Positions 32,199-38,992 of a stretch of DNA of 38,992 bases are shown here, piece by piece. Positions within the stretch are counted from its first letter, which is position 1; every line of letters begins with the position of its first letter. Source of the stretch: Ruminococcus sp. UBA3280 (GTDB lineage Bacteria > Bacillota > Clostridia > Oscillospirales > Ruminococcaceae); the NCBI GenBank assembly GCA_002362175.1, contig DETU01000053.1, positions 1-38,992 of the forward strand, read 5' to 3'. A program made the translations under genes and the position numbers. A model generated the notes under the pieces. The model was not told the origin of the DNA, did no database searches, and saw nothing but the letters and a program-made list of their open reading frames with translations.

Positions 32199-33048
32199 AA
32201 CGCCCGCAAAAATAAACCTTGCTCTTGACGTTACGGGAAAACTTGACAACGATTATCACAGTATTAAAAGCGTCTTTCAGACCGTCGGAATTTACGACGA
32301 AATAACCATTGAACTTACTGAATCCGATATAAATATATCATGTGAAGTGCCTGAAAATTTTGCAGATTCCGACCCTATACCGTGCGACGAAAGAAACATT
32401 GCATATAAAGCCGCAACATTCTTTTTTGAACAGCACGGCATAAAATCAGGTTGCAGAATCCACATAAAAAAAGGTATTCCCTCACAGGCAGGAATGGGCG
32501 GAGGAAGTTCTGACGCTGCGGCTGTTCTTTACTGTCTTTCCAAAATGACGGGAAAAGAAATTATTTCCCCTGAAAAACTCGGTGCAGATGTTCCTTTTTT
32601 CCTGACGGGCGGAACGGCTTATGTTTCGGGAATAGGTGAAAAAATAACTCCAATTGCCGACTATTCAGAAAAAATTTTCGTCATTGCAAAGGGAAAACAA
32701 GGTGTTTCGACTGCTGAAGCGTACAGAAAAATTGACTCACTTGTAAATCCTGTCCACCCACAGACTGACAAACTTGTTGAATCTATTGAAAATTCTCCTG
32801 AAAACGCTTACAAATATTTCGGCAATCTCTTTGAGGACGCTATACAGCTTGACGAAGTAAAAACAATAAAGTCAGTTATGCTTGAAAGTCACGCCCTATC
32901 GTCAGTCATGACGGGAAGCGGTTCGGCTGTTTTCGGACTTTTTTCAAACTTGCTTATGGCTGAATCCTGTTACAATCAGCTTTTCAATTCAGGATTTTAT
33001 GTGGAAATATGCAAGTCCGTAAACAAGTCATTCACAGAAACGGAGTAA
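32188..33048 (+). CDS. ispE: 4-diphosphocytidyl-2-C-methyl-D-erythritol kinase
   Basis: IspE (286 aa) phosphorylates CDP-ME in the MEP isoprenoid pathway. It is a GHMP kinase: the N-terminal AKINLALDVTGK, the ATP-binding AGMGGGSSDAAAVLYC at 101-116, GADVPFFLTGGTA, and the C-terminal MTGSGSAVFGLF are all present. Length is normal. ATG 32188 overlaps the end of the aminotransferase by 11 bases and has AAAGGTG upstream; the extra eight residues of the longer frame are not family-like. It is the only MEP gene in the window. Confidence 0.95.
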   Translation: MKVKTPAKINLALDVTGKLDNDYHSIKSVFQTVGIYDEITIELTESDINISCEVPENFADSDPIPCDERNIAYKAATFFFEQHGIKSGCRIHIKKGIPSQAGMGGGSSDAAAVLYCLSKMTGKEIISPEKLGADVPFFLTGGTAYVSGIGEKITPIADYSEKIFVIAKGKQGVSTAEAYRKIDSLVNPVHPQTDKLVESIENSPENAYKYFGNLFEDAIQLDEVKTIKSVMLESHALSSVMTGSGSAVFGLFSNLLMAESCYNQLFNSGFYVEICKSVNKSFTETE

Positions 33049-33052
33049 GTAA

Positions 33053-33697
33053 ATGAAAAAGTCAACAGGAATCACAGTCTCTGCACTTTTATCTGTACTT
33101 GTATTATCTGCTTGCGGAAATAACAAAAGTAATACTGAAACAAAGTCGTTATATACACAAGGTCTTGAAGTTATTCAGCTTATGACTGAAATCATACAGA
33201 ACGAAGAATATATAAATCTAACTGCAACGGACAGTACAAAGTCTGCTATTCAGGAGCTTGCCGAAGGAGACTACTCTGCTCCAAAAGCTGTCTATTCTAT
33301 TCAGACTTCCGATACGGAACTTGAAAAATTAGCGGAAATGAACGGTTTTGGCAATATTTCCGATAATATGAAATCTTTCATCTTTCCGAAAATCTATGGT
33401 TCTCTCATAAATCAGATTAACGGAAAAGGAGGCGTTGAAGATATAGCCGTTGCAGGAATCTGTACAGCAGGAAAAACTTTTGTCAATGAAAACGCCGATG
33501 AAAACATTATCTACCTTTATACATATGAAAATACTGCTCCCATAGCCGTAACTTTCATAAAGGGCGACGATAATTCAGTTTCCGCAAACGGTTCTTTTGT
33601 AATGTACGAAGAATTTACCTGCGATTCTGCCGACGAAATAGAGGAATTTTTTGATTATATTACTGTTGAAGTAACCGAAGTCAATACCGAAAAATAA
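33053..33697 (+). CDS. Lipoprotein of unknown function (214 aa)
   Basis: The N-terminus is a lipoprotein signal (MKKSTGITVSALLSVLVLSACG) with Cys in the lipobox LSAC. The mature part is acidic and helical at first (LYTQGLEVIQLMTEIIQNEEY), then strand-rich. It resembles small DUF4358-like lipoproteins in layout, but I do not claim membership. It starts five bases after ispE with CGGAGTAAG upstream, so it belongs to the same operon. It should be anchored on the outer face of the membrane by the Lgt enzyme encoded at 16742-17794. Confidence 0.8.
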   Translation: MKKSTGITVSALLSVLVLSACGNNKSNTETKSLYTQGLEVIQLMTEIIQNEEYINLTATDSTKSAIQELAEGDYSAPKAVYSIQTSDTELEKLAEMNGFGNISDNMKSFIFPKIYGSLINQINGKGGVEDIAVAGICTAGKTFVNENADENIIYLYTYENTAPIAVTFIKGDDNSVSANGSFVMYEEFTCDSADEIEEFFDYITVEVTEVNTEK

Positions 33698-33720
33698 AAT
33701 TCACACCGGAGGATATTAAA

Positions 33721-34398
33721 ATGGCTTTTAAATTAGATAACGTTGTTCCTTGGGGCAGAAATATGAAAGAGTATCAATTAATGTTTCAGTTGAGTGATAA
33801 TGATATGTTAAAGAAGATTGCGAGTTTTGGTGACGGTCCTGCTTGTTTTAATTACGAAATGACTGAAAGAAACAGAGATGTAACTTCATTTGACTTGATA
33901 TATCAATTTTCAAAAACAGATATAGAAAAGAGAATCGAAGAGGTTAGAATTACTGTTATGCAACAAATGCGTGAAAATATGGACAATTATGTTTGGAAAA
34001 ATATTAAAAACTTAGACGAACTTGAAAACACTCGTATGTCTGCTATGAAAAAATTTCTGTCCGACTATGAAAAAGGCAAAGCCGAGGGACGATATATATT
34101 TCATGAATTACCCAACAAACTACCTTATGAGTCAGATTACTTTGATATAGGATTAAGCTCTCATTTCTTATTAATGTATACGCAATTAGGATATGATTTT
34201 CATATTATGTCAATGGAAGAAATGCTTAGAGTGTGTAAAGAAATCAGAGTTTTTCCGATTGTAGATTTAGATGCGGTCAAATCTAATTTGGCTGAAAATG
34301 TAATAGATTATTTCCGAAAAAATTTTAAGGTTGAAATCATTAAAACAGGTTACGAATTTCAAAAAGGAGATAATAAACTATTGATTATCAAAAAGTAA
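33721..34398 (+). CDS. Predicted SAM-dependent methyltransferase-like protein
   Basis: This 225-residue protein starts MAFKLDNVVPWGRNMKEYQLMF, a known opening of a group annotated as SAM-dependent methyltransferases. It has FGDGPACFNYE (about 37-47) as a motif I-like loop and YFDIGLSSHFLLMY in the later strand. The glycine-rich loop is degenerate compared with standard GxGxG. Target is unknown. ATG 33721 has CCGGAGG upstream. It is visibly richer in A and T (runs of AAA and ATT codons) than the ispE and aminotransferase genes before it, which may mean later acquisition. It ends at a bidirectional terminator. Confidence 0.7.
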   Translation: MAFKLDNVVPWGRNMKEYQLMFQLSDNDMLKKIASFGDGPACFNYEMTERNRDVTSFDLIYQFSKTDIEKRIEEVRITVMQQMRENMDNYVWKNIKNLDELENTRMSAMKKFLSDYEKGKAEGRYIFHELPNKLPYESDYFDIGLSSHFLLMYTQLGYDFHIMSMEEMLRVCKEIRVFPIVDLDAVKSNLAENVIDYFRKNFKVEIIKTGYEFQKGDNKLLIIKK

Positions 34399-34449
34399 TC
34401 AAATAAATAACAATTATTATCCTTTGAATTATCCAAATAATATAAAAAA

Positions 34450-34480
34450 CCGCACAACTTAAAGCTGTGCGGATTTTTTT
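34450..34480. terminator. Bidirectional terminator between methyltransferase-like gene and nadE
   Basis: CCGCACA and TGTGCGG form a stem around a 9-base loop, with A and T runs on the two sides. It serves the two converging genes. Confidence 0.85.
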
Positions 34481-34483
34481 GGC

Positions 34484-35224
34484 TTACTGTCTGAAAGTCG
34501 GCATAAGCTGTAATTTATGAAGATTATTCCTGTGCATACGGTCTATTTTTTCTTTGAGTTCAGGCTTTTCGGAAAGGTCTGTAATACCTCTTATATAGGT
34601 ATCAAGTTCCGCATACGTGAAACCAAGATTTTCCTCGTCAGTTTTTCCGCAGAGTCCGTCAATGGGGACTTTGTGTACAAGTTCATAGGGAAGTCCCAGC
34701 TCGTCGCCTATCTGAAGAATTTCAGTAACCGTGAAGTCTGAAAGAGGAGAAAAGTCCCCTGCTGCGTCACCGAACTTTGTTGAATAGCCCACCCAGTCCT
34801 CAGAGAGATTACAGGTATTCACCACACGACCGCCGACCGTTGCCGCAACCGCATAAAGAGTAGTCATTCTTATACGTGCGGGAGTGTTTACAATCGCCTG
34901 ACCTGACGGTTCGATATGATTTTTTATTTCGGTCATGAAGGATTTTACTGTTTCACCGATATTGATTATATAGTGCTGAATATCGAGAGTTTTAACAAGA
35001 AGTCTGCTGTATTCTATGTCAGCCTGCTCACCCTGTGGCATAAGCACGCCGATAACTCTGTCTTTGCCCAGTGCTTTTACACAAAGTGCCGCCGCAACCG
35101 AGCTGTCCTTACCGCCCGAAATTCCTACAACCGCTTTAGTTGTGGGAGAAGCATTTTCTTCAAAATACTTTTTAATCCACGCAGTAATATTTTCAACTGC
35201 CTGTTTAGCATCAAAGTTTCCCAT
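34484..35224 (-). CDS. nadE: NH3-dependent NAD+ synthetase
   Basis: NadE (246 aa) amidates nicotinic acid adenine dinucleotide to NAD using ATP and ammonia. The ATP pyrophosphatase P-loop is SGGKDS at 36-41. RIRMTTLYAVAA, GYSTKFGDAAGDFSPLSDF and PIDGLCGKTDEENLGF are family marks. The length shows the short ammonia-dependent form without a glutaminase domain. ATG 35224 has ACGGAGGTAA upstream. It follows the NAMPT-family gene in the NAD salvage locus but has its own consensus promoter (35249-35277), so it may be expressed constitutively while the others are regulated. Confidence 0.95.
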   Translation of the reverse strand: MGNFDAKQAVENITAWIKKYFEENASPTTKAVVGISGGKDSSVAAALCVKALGKDRVIGVLMPQGEQADIEYSRLLVKTLDIQHYIINIGETVKSFMTEIKNHIEPSGQAIVNTPARIRMTTLYAVAATVGGRVVNTCNLSEDWVGYSTKFGDAAGDFSPLSDFTVTEILQIGDELGLPYELVHKVPIDGLCGKTDEENLGFTYAELDTYIRGITDLSEKPELKEKIDRMHRNNLHKLQLMPTFRQ

Positions 35225-35248
35225 AGCAAATTACCTCCGTTTTTTTCT

Positions 35249-35277
35249 ATTATAGTATAACCTCTGTGCTTTGTCAA
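35249..35277 (-). promoter_or_regulatory. Promoter of nadE
   Basis: On the minus strand TTGACA, 17 bases, TATAAT. The -35 box starts within a few bases of the stop codon of the NAMPT-family gene. Confidence 0.85.
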
Positions 35278-35278
35278 G

Positions 35279-36751
35279 TCAGAAATTTCCGTTGTTCAGA
35301 TTCTGACGTATTTCATTGAGGGTATATTCCTTTAAAAGTTTACCGTTTCTGAAAACAGGTTCAAGAAGATTCCCGTCTGGGATATTGCTTGCCGTGAAAT
35401 TGTCCTTATATTGTAAATTACCGTTTTCGTCACGGTAAACATAACAAAGACCTTTCTGACTTTTTTTGAAACCGCTGTCCTTAGGATTCTTGAAAACAGG
35501 GTATTCCTTGCCGTCTATTTCCGCATAACAAGCCTTTGTCGCACAGCCAAATGTATCTCTTGTGAAAGGTTTCAAAATTCCGTCCTCCTCTATACAGTGC
35601 ATGGAGAATGAACCGACACCCAAAGCAACATTTGAACACGCAAAACCGTTTTTCATGAGTATTTCGTAAATTTCTTCACAACGCTGTACTGTTATACTAT
35701 CGCCGTAAATAGCTTTTACGTGCGGGTCAAGAACTTTGTAGCCCTTGCTGTTTACAGTACCGCCAAACTGTTCCCATAACCTGAAAACCGTCTTTGTTAC
35801 AACTTCAACACAGTCACCTGAATCTCCTCTCATAAGCATACAGCCGTTGTGATTCATAATTTCTTCGTGAAGCTGAGGAAGTATATTGTCAATAACATTC
35901 CAGTAGTCATAAGAATCAAGAACAGCCGAAAAGCTTGTATTCGGATAAAGTTCGGTCAGTAACTTTCTCAGAAAAGTTATTTCATCACCGTCACAGGCAT
36001 AGTTTGAACACATAACAAAATGCTCCGTACTTACCGAACCATACGCAACAGACTCATTTTCGCAGTCACAGTCAAACATCTTTTCAAGATAAGGTATTGA
36101 CGGAACTGTTGCCGTATTCTCAAACGACAAACACCAGCCCGCCGCAGCTTTCAGTGCAGCCTCAAAGCACGTATCCCCTCTGAAATCAAAAGACCCTAAT
36201 GCTTTTGAACGGCTTATATTGTCATCACACGTCAGACTATAGTATTTATTGACTATTTCACGATAAGTCGCACCGACTGTTGCGGTAATCTGCGGATACC
36301 ATATCTCCGCACTTATTAGACTTTCAAGTGCCTGCGGAAGCCATGCAAAATCTTCATGTGTATTGCTTATACTGAACATAGGAACGTGTACCGGTACTTT
36401 TTCACCTTCAGGCAACGCAGTAATTTCAATAGGAAGATAACCCAGTCTGTGAAGCTTACGGATTTTTCCTGAATTATATACGCCTTTTCCCAAAGATGCA
36501 TCAAGTACACGCTCAAACTCCCTGACTACTTCATTTTCGGGACGTTCAAAAAAGTTTTTATTAAAAAAGTCTATGAGGTAGGTTTTTATGAACATCTGCA
36601 AACCAAAGTTGACAACACTGTCCCAGCGTTTGATACGGCTCATACGTGGTGTATAGTATGACATGGATTTAGTCATTTTCGGGTTAATCATATCGCTGTG
36701 TACGGTCTTGTAAAAGTCACACATCAGCATAGGGTTTATATAATCGTACAA
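35279..36751 (-). CDS. nadV: NAMPT-family nicotinamide/nicotinate phosphoribosyltransferase
   Basis: The 490-residue protein aligns along its length with nicotinamide phosphoribosyltransferase (NAMPT/NadV), which condenses a pyridine base with PRPP. Counterparts of human active-site residues are Phe and Arg in SFDFRGD (human Phe193, Arg196), His in VSTEHFVM (His247) and Arg/Asp in MLMRGDSGD (Arg311, Asp313). The residue matching human Asp219, which reads the amide, is Ala in LSFENTATV (Ala214). This substitution, with PncA upstream and NadE downstream, suggests that nicotinate may be the real substrate. The start is TTG 36751 with AAGGAG 8 bases upstream; a GTG three codons earlier overlaps that site. 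Confidence 0.85.
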   Translation of the reverse strand: MYDYINPMLMCDFYKTVHSDMINPKMTKSMSYYTPRMSRIKRWDSVVNFGLQMFIKTYLIDFFNKNFFERPENEVVREFERVLDASLGKGVYNSGKIRKLHRLGYLPIEITALPEGEKVPVHVPMFSISNTHEDFAWLPQALESLISAEIWYPQITATVGATYREIVNKYYSLTCDDNISRSKALGSFDFRGDTCFEAALKAAAGWCLSFENTATVPSIPYLEKMFDCDCENESVAYGSVSTEHFVMCSNYACDGDEITFLRKLLTELYPNTSFSAVLDSYDYWNVIDNILPQLHEEIMNHNGCMLMRGDSGDCVEVVTKTVFRLWEQFGGTVNSKGYKVLDPHVKAIYGDSITVQRCEEIYEILMKNGFACSNVALGVGSFSMHCIEEDGILKPFTRDTFGCATKACYAEIDGKEYPVFKNPKDSGFKKSQKGLCYVYRDENGNLQYKDNFTASNIPDGNLLEPVFRNGKLLKEYTLNEIRQNLNNGNF

Positions 36752-36771
36752 AAAAATCACTCCTTATATTA

Positions 36772-37590
36772 TCAGAAACAGTCAAAAACGGTCATTTTAC
36801 CGTCAGGCTCAACGTTGAATAACGAATTTGTAGTATATATATGTTCTATCAAATCTTCCGAAAGCAGTACGCCTCTTTTTATAGATTCCTCACAGTGAGT
36901 GAAATATGCATATATTTTCCCACAATTCAATTCTTTCAGTTTCTTTGCGGAATAGTAAACCGTTCCGCCAAAAGAACATATATCGTCAATTATCAGGACA
37001 TTGCGGTTTTCGGGAGATTCACCGAAAACATCAAGCCCGAGAATTTTTCCGTCACTCCAGTTACGCTTTTTTATTCCGAAACCAATATGCCGAAAATCCC
37101 TGAACATAGCAGAATAACGTTTACAACTTCCTTCGTCGGGGAAAAATACATAATCATTTTCCCTGTCTATTCCTGAAAGTTCAACAGCAGAATTTATATA
37201 TTTTTCAGGGGAAATGTTTTCACAGCGGTCAAGCAGTGCGACCGATACGGGTGAATGTGCGTCAAGAACAGTTACCTTATTGAAACCAAGAAAATTTATA
37301 ATCTTACAGAAGTATTTCAGTGTAAAAACTTCACCTTTGTCATAAACTCTGTCCATACGTGCATTAGGAAGATAAGGAATATATAAATTTATGGGATTAC
37401 TGTAATGTTCTTTAAGATTTTCGGTTATATAAATCAGAAGATTCAAATCACCGCCATATGAATCCCTGTATTCCAGTTCAATCGGCAAATTGTCCGTTAC
37501 AGGAATTTCGGGAATGTCTATTTTCAGAGTACCATCAGGAAAACACTCCGTTTTCGGAAGATAGATTTTCTTATATTTTATATGAATCAT
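36772..37590 (-). CDS. Divergent ribose-phosphate pyrophosphokinase-like protein
   Basis: This 272-residue protein is a shortened relative of PRPP synthetase (usually ~315). Family parts are FPDGTLKI (about 17-24), IPYLPNARMDRVYDKGE (about 70-86, the ATP-binding region), VTVLDAHSP, KKRNWSDGKI (flexible loop) and the PRPP loop VLIIDDICSFGGT (about 198-210). Several positions depart from housekeeping Prs, including the PRPP loop. It could make PRPP for the adjacent phosphoribosyltransferase. Alternatively it could pyrophosphorylate ADP-ribose, as reported for the Prs-like Adps enzyme of the phage NARP1 NAD-recovery pathway. The sequence alone does not decide. ATG 37590 has GAGGAG 9 bases upstream, overlapping the end of pncA. 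Confidence 0.8.
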   Translation of the reverse strand: MIHIKYKKIYLPKTECFPDGTLKIDIPEIPVTDNLPIELEYRDSYGGDLNLLIYITENLKEHYSNPINLYIPYLPNARMDRVYDKGEVFTLKYFCKIINFLGFNKVTVLDAHSPVSVALLDRCENISPEKYINSAVELSGIDRENDYVFFPDEGSCKRYSAMFRDFRHIGFGIKKRNWSDGKILGLDVFGESPENRNVLIIDDICSFGGTVYYSAKKLKELNCGKIYAYFTHCEESIKRGVLLSEDLIEHIYTTNSLFNVEPDGKMTVFDCF

Positions 37591-37595
37591 AATTT

Positions 37596-38123
37596 TCACT
37601 CCTCAACAATAATCTGACAAGCCTTCATAGCGTCAAGAGCTGTTCTGTGGCTTTCAGGCGTAACTCCTGCACAACAGTCCGCAATAACTCTTACAGGAAC
37701 TTCGGGAAATGCTGATTTTATAATCATTGCGTTTGAAATTACACATATATCGGTACATACACCTATAAGACTAATTTCTTCAATTTTTTCATCACGTCCT
37801 ACTGCAAAAGGCAGGTCAACCGCACCAAACGTTATCTTTTCAAGCCTTATACAGTCACCAAGTACCTTATCAATTTCAGGAACAATCTTCCAGCCGTCCG
37901 TACCTCTTATACAATGCGGAACAGGTAAATATTTCCCCTCCTGAGTATTCATGTAATTTTCGTTATGGGTATCAAGAGTAGCGATTATTTTTCCGTCGGG
38001 TTCTGTCTCACGGAATTTTCTTATATACTCCGTTACATTCTTCACAACAGACGATGTTTCGGGATTACCGAGAATACCTGTTGTAAAATCGTTCTGCATA
38101 TCAATTACTATTAAAACTTTCAT
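37596..38123 (-). CDS. pncA: Nicotinamidase (isochorismatase-like cysteine hydrolase)
   Basis: The 175-residue enzyme should hydrolyse nicotinamide to nicotinate. Triad candidates are Asp in VIDMQNDF, Lys in LEKITFGAVD and Cys in GVCTDICVISNA. The metal-binding Asp-x-His (TLDTHNENY) and a later PVPHC are also present, which favours nicotinamidase over other isochorismatase-like hydrolases. ATG 38123 has AAAGGTGG about 8 bases upstream; the frame starts four codons earlier without a site. It lies between nrtR and the Prs-like gene, 14 bases from the former, in the salvage operon. Confidence 0.85.
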   Translation of the reverse strand: MKVLIVIDMQNDFTTGILGNPETSSVVKNVTEYIRKFRETEPDGKIIATLDTHNENYMNTQEGKYLPVPHCIRGTDGWKIVPEIDKVLGDCIRLEKITFGAVDLPFAVGRDEKIEEISLIGVCTDICVISNAMIIKSAFPEVPVRVIADCCAGVTPESHRTALDAMKACQIIVEE

Positions 38124-38137
38124 ATAAAAAACCACCT

Positions 38138-38887
38138 TTATAATTTTTTGTAAAGTTTAGAAATTCTGTGTGCTTTTCTCTCGTCATAGAACTCTGTTTC
38201 ACGGATTTTTGAGGACATTTTTTTTCTGAAATTCTGCGGAGAAGTTTTTTTACTGGTAATAATTTCGTAAGGCTGTTGCAGATCTGAAATAGCAAAAAGC
38301 GGAGGCATGAGGTCAAATATTATATCATGATTTGAAACTTCATCACGGAGTTTCATAAATGCATCATAAATAATTTTAGCATGGTCAAATGCAATAGGGT
38401 TTTCCTGTGGTATTCCGTCATTATAACGGATAATAATTTCATCTGAACCGTCTGAAAGAGTAATTTTTTCACCGTCGGAATCGTCGTAATCAAAATCAAG
38501 CCAGTGTGCATCAAGTGCGTCGGAATCTTCGGCAGTAGATAGTACAACGGTTCTTGTGAGTGCAAGAAAGGCACACGAAATAATCCAGCCTCTCGGGTCA
38601 CGGTCTGCTTTGCTGTAAACGCCGACATTTATTATTTTGGGGTCGGAAACACCTGCTTCCTCCTTTAGTTCACGCAAGGCTGTTTCTTCAATCGTCTCAC
38701 CTTTCCGCAGAAATCCGCCTGCCAGTGAATACCTGTTGACAAAAGGCTCTTCACCTCTTTTTACAAGCAGGATTTTCAGTTTACGCTGTTTCAGACTTCT
38801 CGGAGAATCAGGTTCGGTGCTGTCTATACCAAACACAACGCAGTCCGACGCTACCGAAGGTCTTTCATAATTTTCTATTGAATACAT
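38138..38887 (-). CDS. nrtR: NrtR: Nudix-related transcriptional regulator of NAD metabolism
   Basis: This 249-residue protein has an N-terminal Nudix domain with a complete Nudix box, GGFLRKGETIEETALRELKE followed by EAGV (about 57-80). Its C-terminal winged helix (about 160-249) reads FDHAKIIYDAFMKLRDEVSN, DLMPPLFAISDLQQPYEII and NFRRK-like NFRKK..., the NrtR pattern. NrtR represses NAD salvage genes and releases DNA on binding ADP-ribose. Many NrtR proteins have a damaged Nudix box; this one is intact, so hydrolysis is possible. It is first in the nrtR-pncA-prs-nadV operon and probably autoregulated through repeats at 38912-38937. Confidence 0.9.
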   Translation of the reverse strand: MYSIENYERPSVASDCVVFGIDSTEPDSPRSLKQRKLKILLVKRGEEPFVNRYSLAGGFLRKGETIEETALRELKEEAGVSDPKIINVGVYSKADRDPRGWIISCAFLALTRTVVLSTAEDSDALDAHWLDFDYDDSDGEKITLSDGSDEIIIRYNDGIPQENPIAFDHAKIIYDAFMKLRDEVSNHDIIFDLMPPLFAISDLQQPYEIITSKKTSPQNFRKKMSSKIRETEFYDERKAHRISKLYKKL

Positions 38888-38911
38888 CTTATCACTTCCA
38901 TGATAGTAATA

Positions 38912-38937
38912 TTTAGTTAATAACTTTTAGTTCATAA
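38912..38937. promoter_or_regulatory. Candidate NrtR operator: two TTTAGTTxATAA repeats
   Basis: TTTAGTTAATAA (38912-38923) and TTTAGTTCATAA (38926-38937) are direct repeats 14 bases apart at or just after the predicted transcription start. AGTTAATAACT (38915-38925) is also a palindrome with a central base. An autoregulatory site would sit here. The repeats are seen; NrtR binding is inferred. Confidence 0.5.
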
Positions 38938-38939
38938 GT

Positions 38940-38968
38940 AGTATAACACATATTTTATCATTTGTCAA
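38940..38968 (-). promoter_or_regulatory. Promoter of the nrtR-pncA-prs-nadV operon
   Basis: On the minus strand TTGACA, 17 bases, TATACT, with TGTGT before the -10 box. The start codon at 38887 lies about 50 bases downstream. Confidence 0.8.
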
Positions 38969-38992
38969 GCATTTTTTCAAAAAAAAATAAAA

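Noticed and set aside
1..38992. rRNA, tRNA and CRISPR loci
   Set aside because: No cloverleaf with a T-loop consensus, rRNA core sequence or regularly spaced repeat was seen by eye on either strand. A dedicated search could still find a single tRNA.

Overview
The window reads as chromosome of a Gram-positive gut or rumen anaerobe, most likely a Ruminococcus (Oscillospiraceae). The evidence is an AT-rich genome, strong AGGAGG-type ribosome binding sites, TTGACA-17-TATAAT promoters, two secreted enzymes ending in type I dockerins of the Ruminococcus kind, and a SpoVT-like gene. Genus is inferred from these features, not from a marker gene.

Region 1 (1 to about 5230) is the right part of an integrative mobilizable element. 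It carries a 5'-truncated DUF3987 primase/helicase-like gene, a long palindrome, a small excisionase-type HTH gene, a hairpin cluster that is a candidate oriT, a MobV relaxase, a small unknown gene, and a large serine recombinase with its own promoter. The recombinase runs without a stop into the last ~149 codons of a SpoVT homologue. The simplest reading is that the element sits inside the host spoVT gene, with the SpoVT N-terminal half off the left edge.

Region 2 (5710 to 9470) is a very AT-rich islet, all on the minus strand: a SUKH protein, a DUF6483 protein, two small membrane proteins, a transglutaminase-like protein and a decayed alpha/beta-hydrolase lipoprotein gene. Four transcription units each start from nearly the same promoter module.

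Region 3 (9500 to 15800) encodes envelope functions on the minus strand: a beta-helix carbohydrate-binding lipoprotein of the Cthe_2159 type, a PP2C phosphatase with an extra C-terminal domain, and an SGNH hydrolase plus MBOAT O-acyltransferase pair. Region 4 (15855 to 20410) is a tight operon of two M16 peptidase-family genes, lgt and folD, read from one promoter. Region 5 (20480 to 25915) holds a dockerin-bearing SGNH esterase, a DUF3810 metalloprotease and a methyltransferase on the plus strand, converging on a dockerin-bearing GH5 cellulase.

Region 6 (25939 to 29570) has a phosphotransferase-family gene without a normal start codon, a small membrane protein, a CPBP protease, and the UPF0210 plus ACT pair. 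Region 7 (29608 to 34480, plus strand) is a PHP phosphatase, Lrp-type regulator, aminotransferase, ispE, lipoprotein and methyltransferase series.

Region 8 (34484 to 38992, minus strand) is an NAD salvage locus: nrtR, a nicotinamidase (pncA), a divergent PRPP-synthetase-like gene, a NAMPT-family phosphoribosyltransferase, and nadE on its own promoter. The NAMPT-family enzyme has Ala where nicotinamide-specific enzymes have the selectivity Asp. Together with PncA upstream and NadE downstream, this suggests a nicotinate route on a NAMPT fold. No rRNA, tRNA or CRISPR array was seen, and no gene-free stretch exceeds 300 bases.
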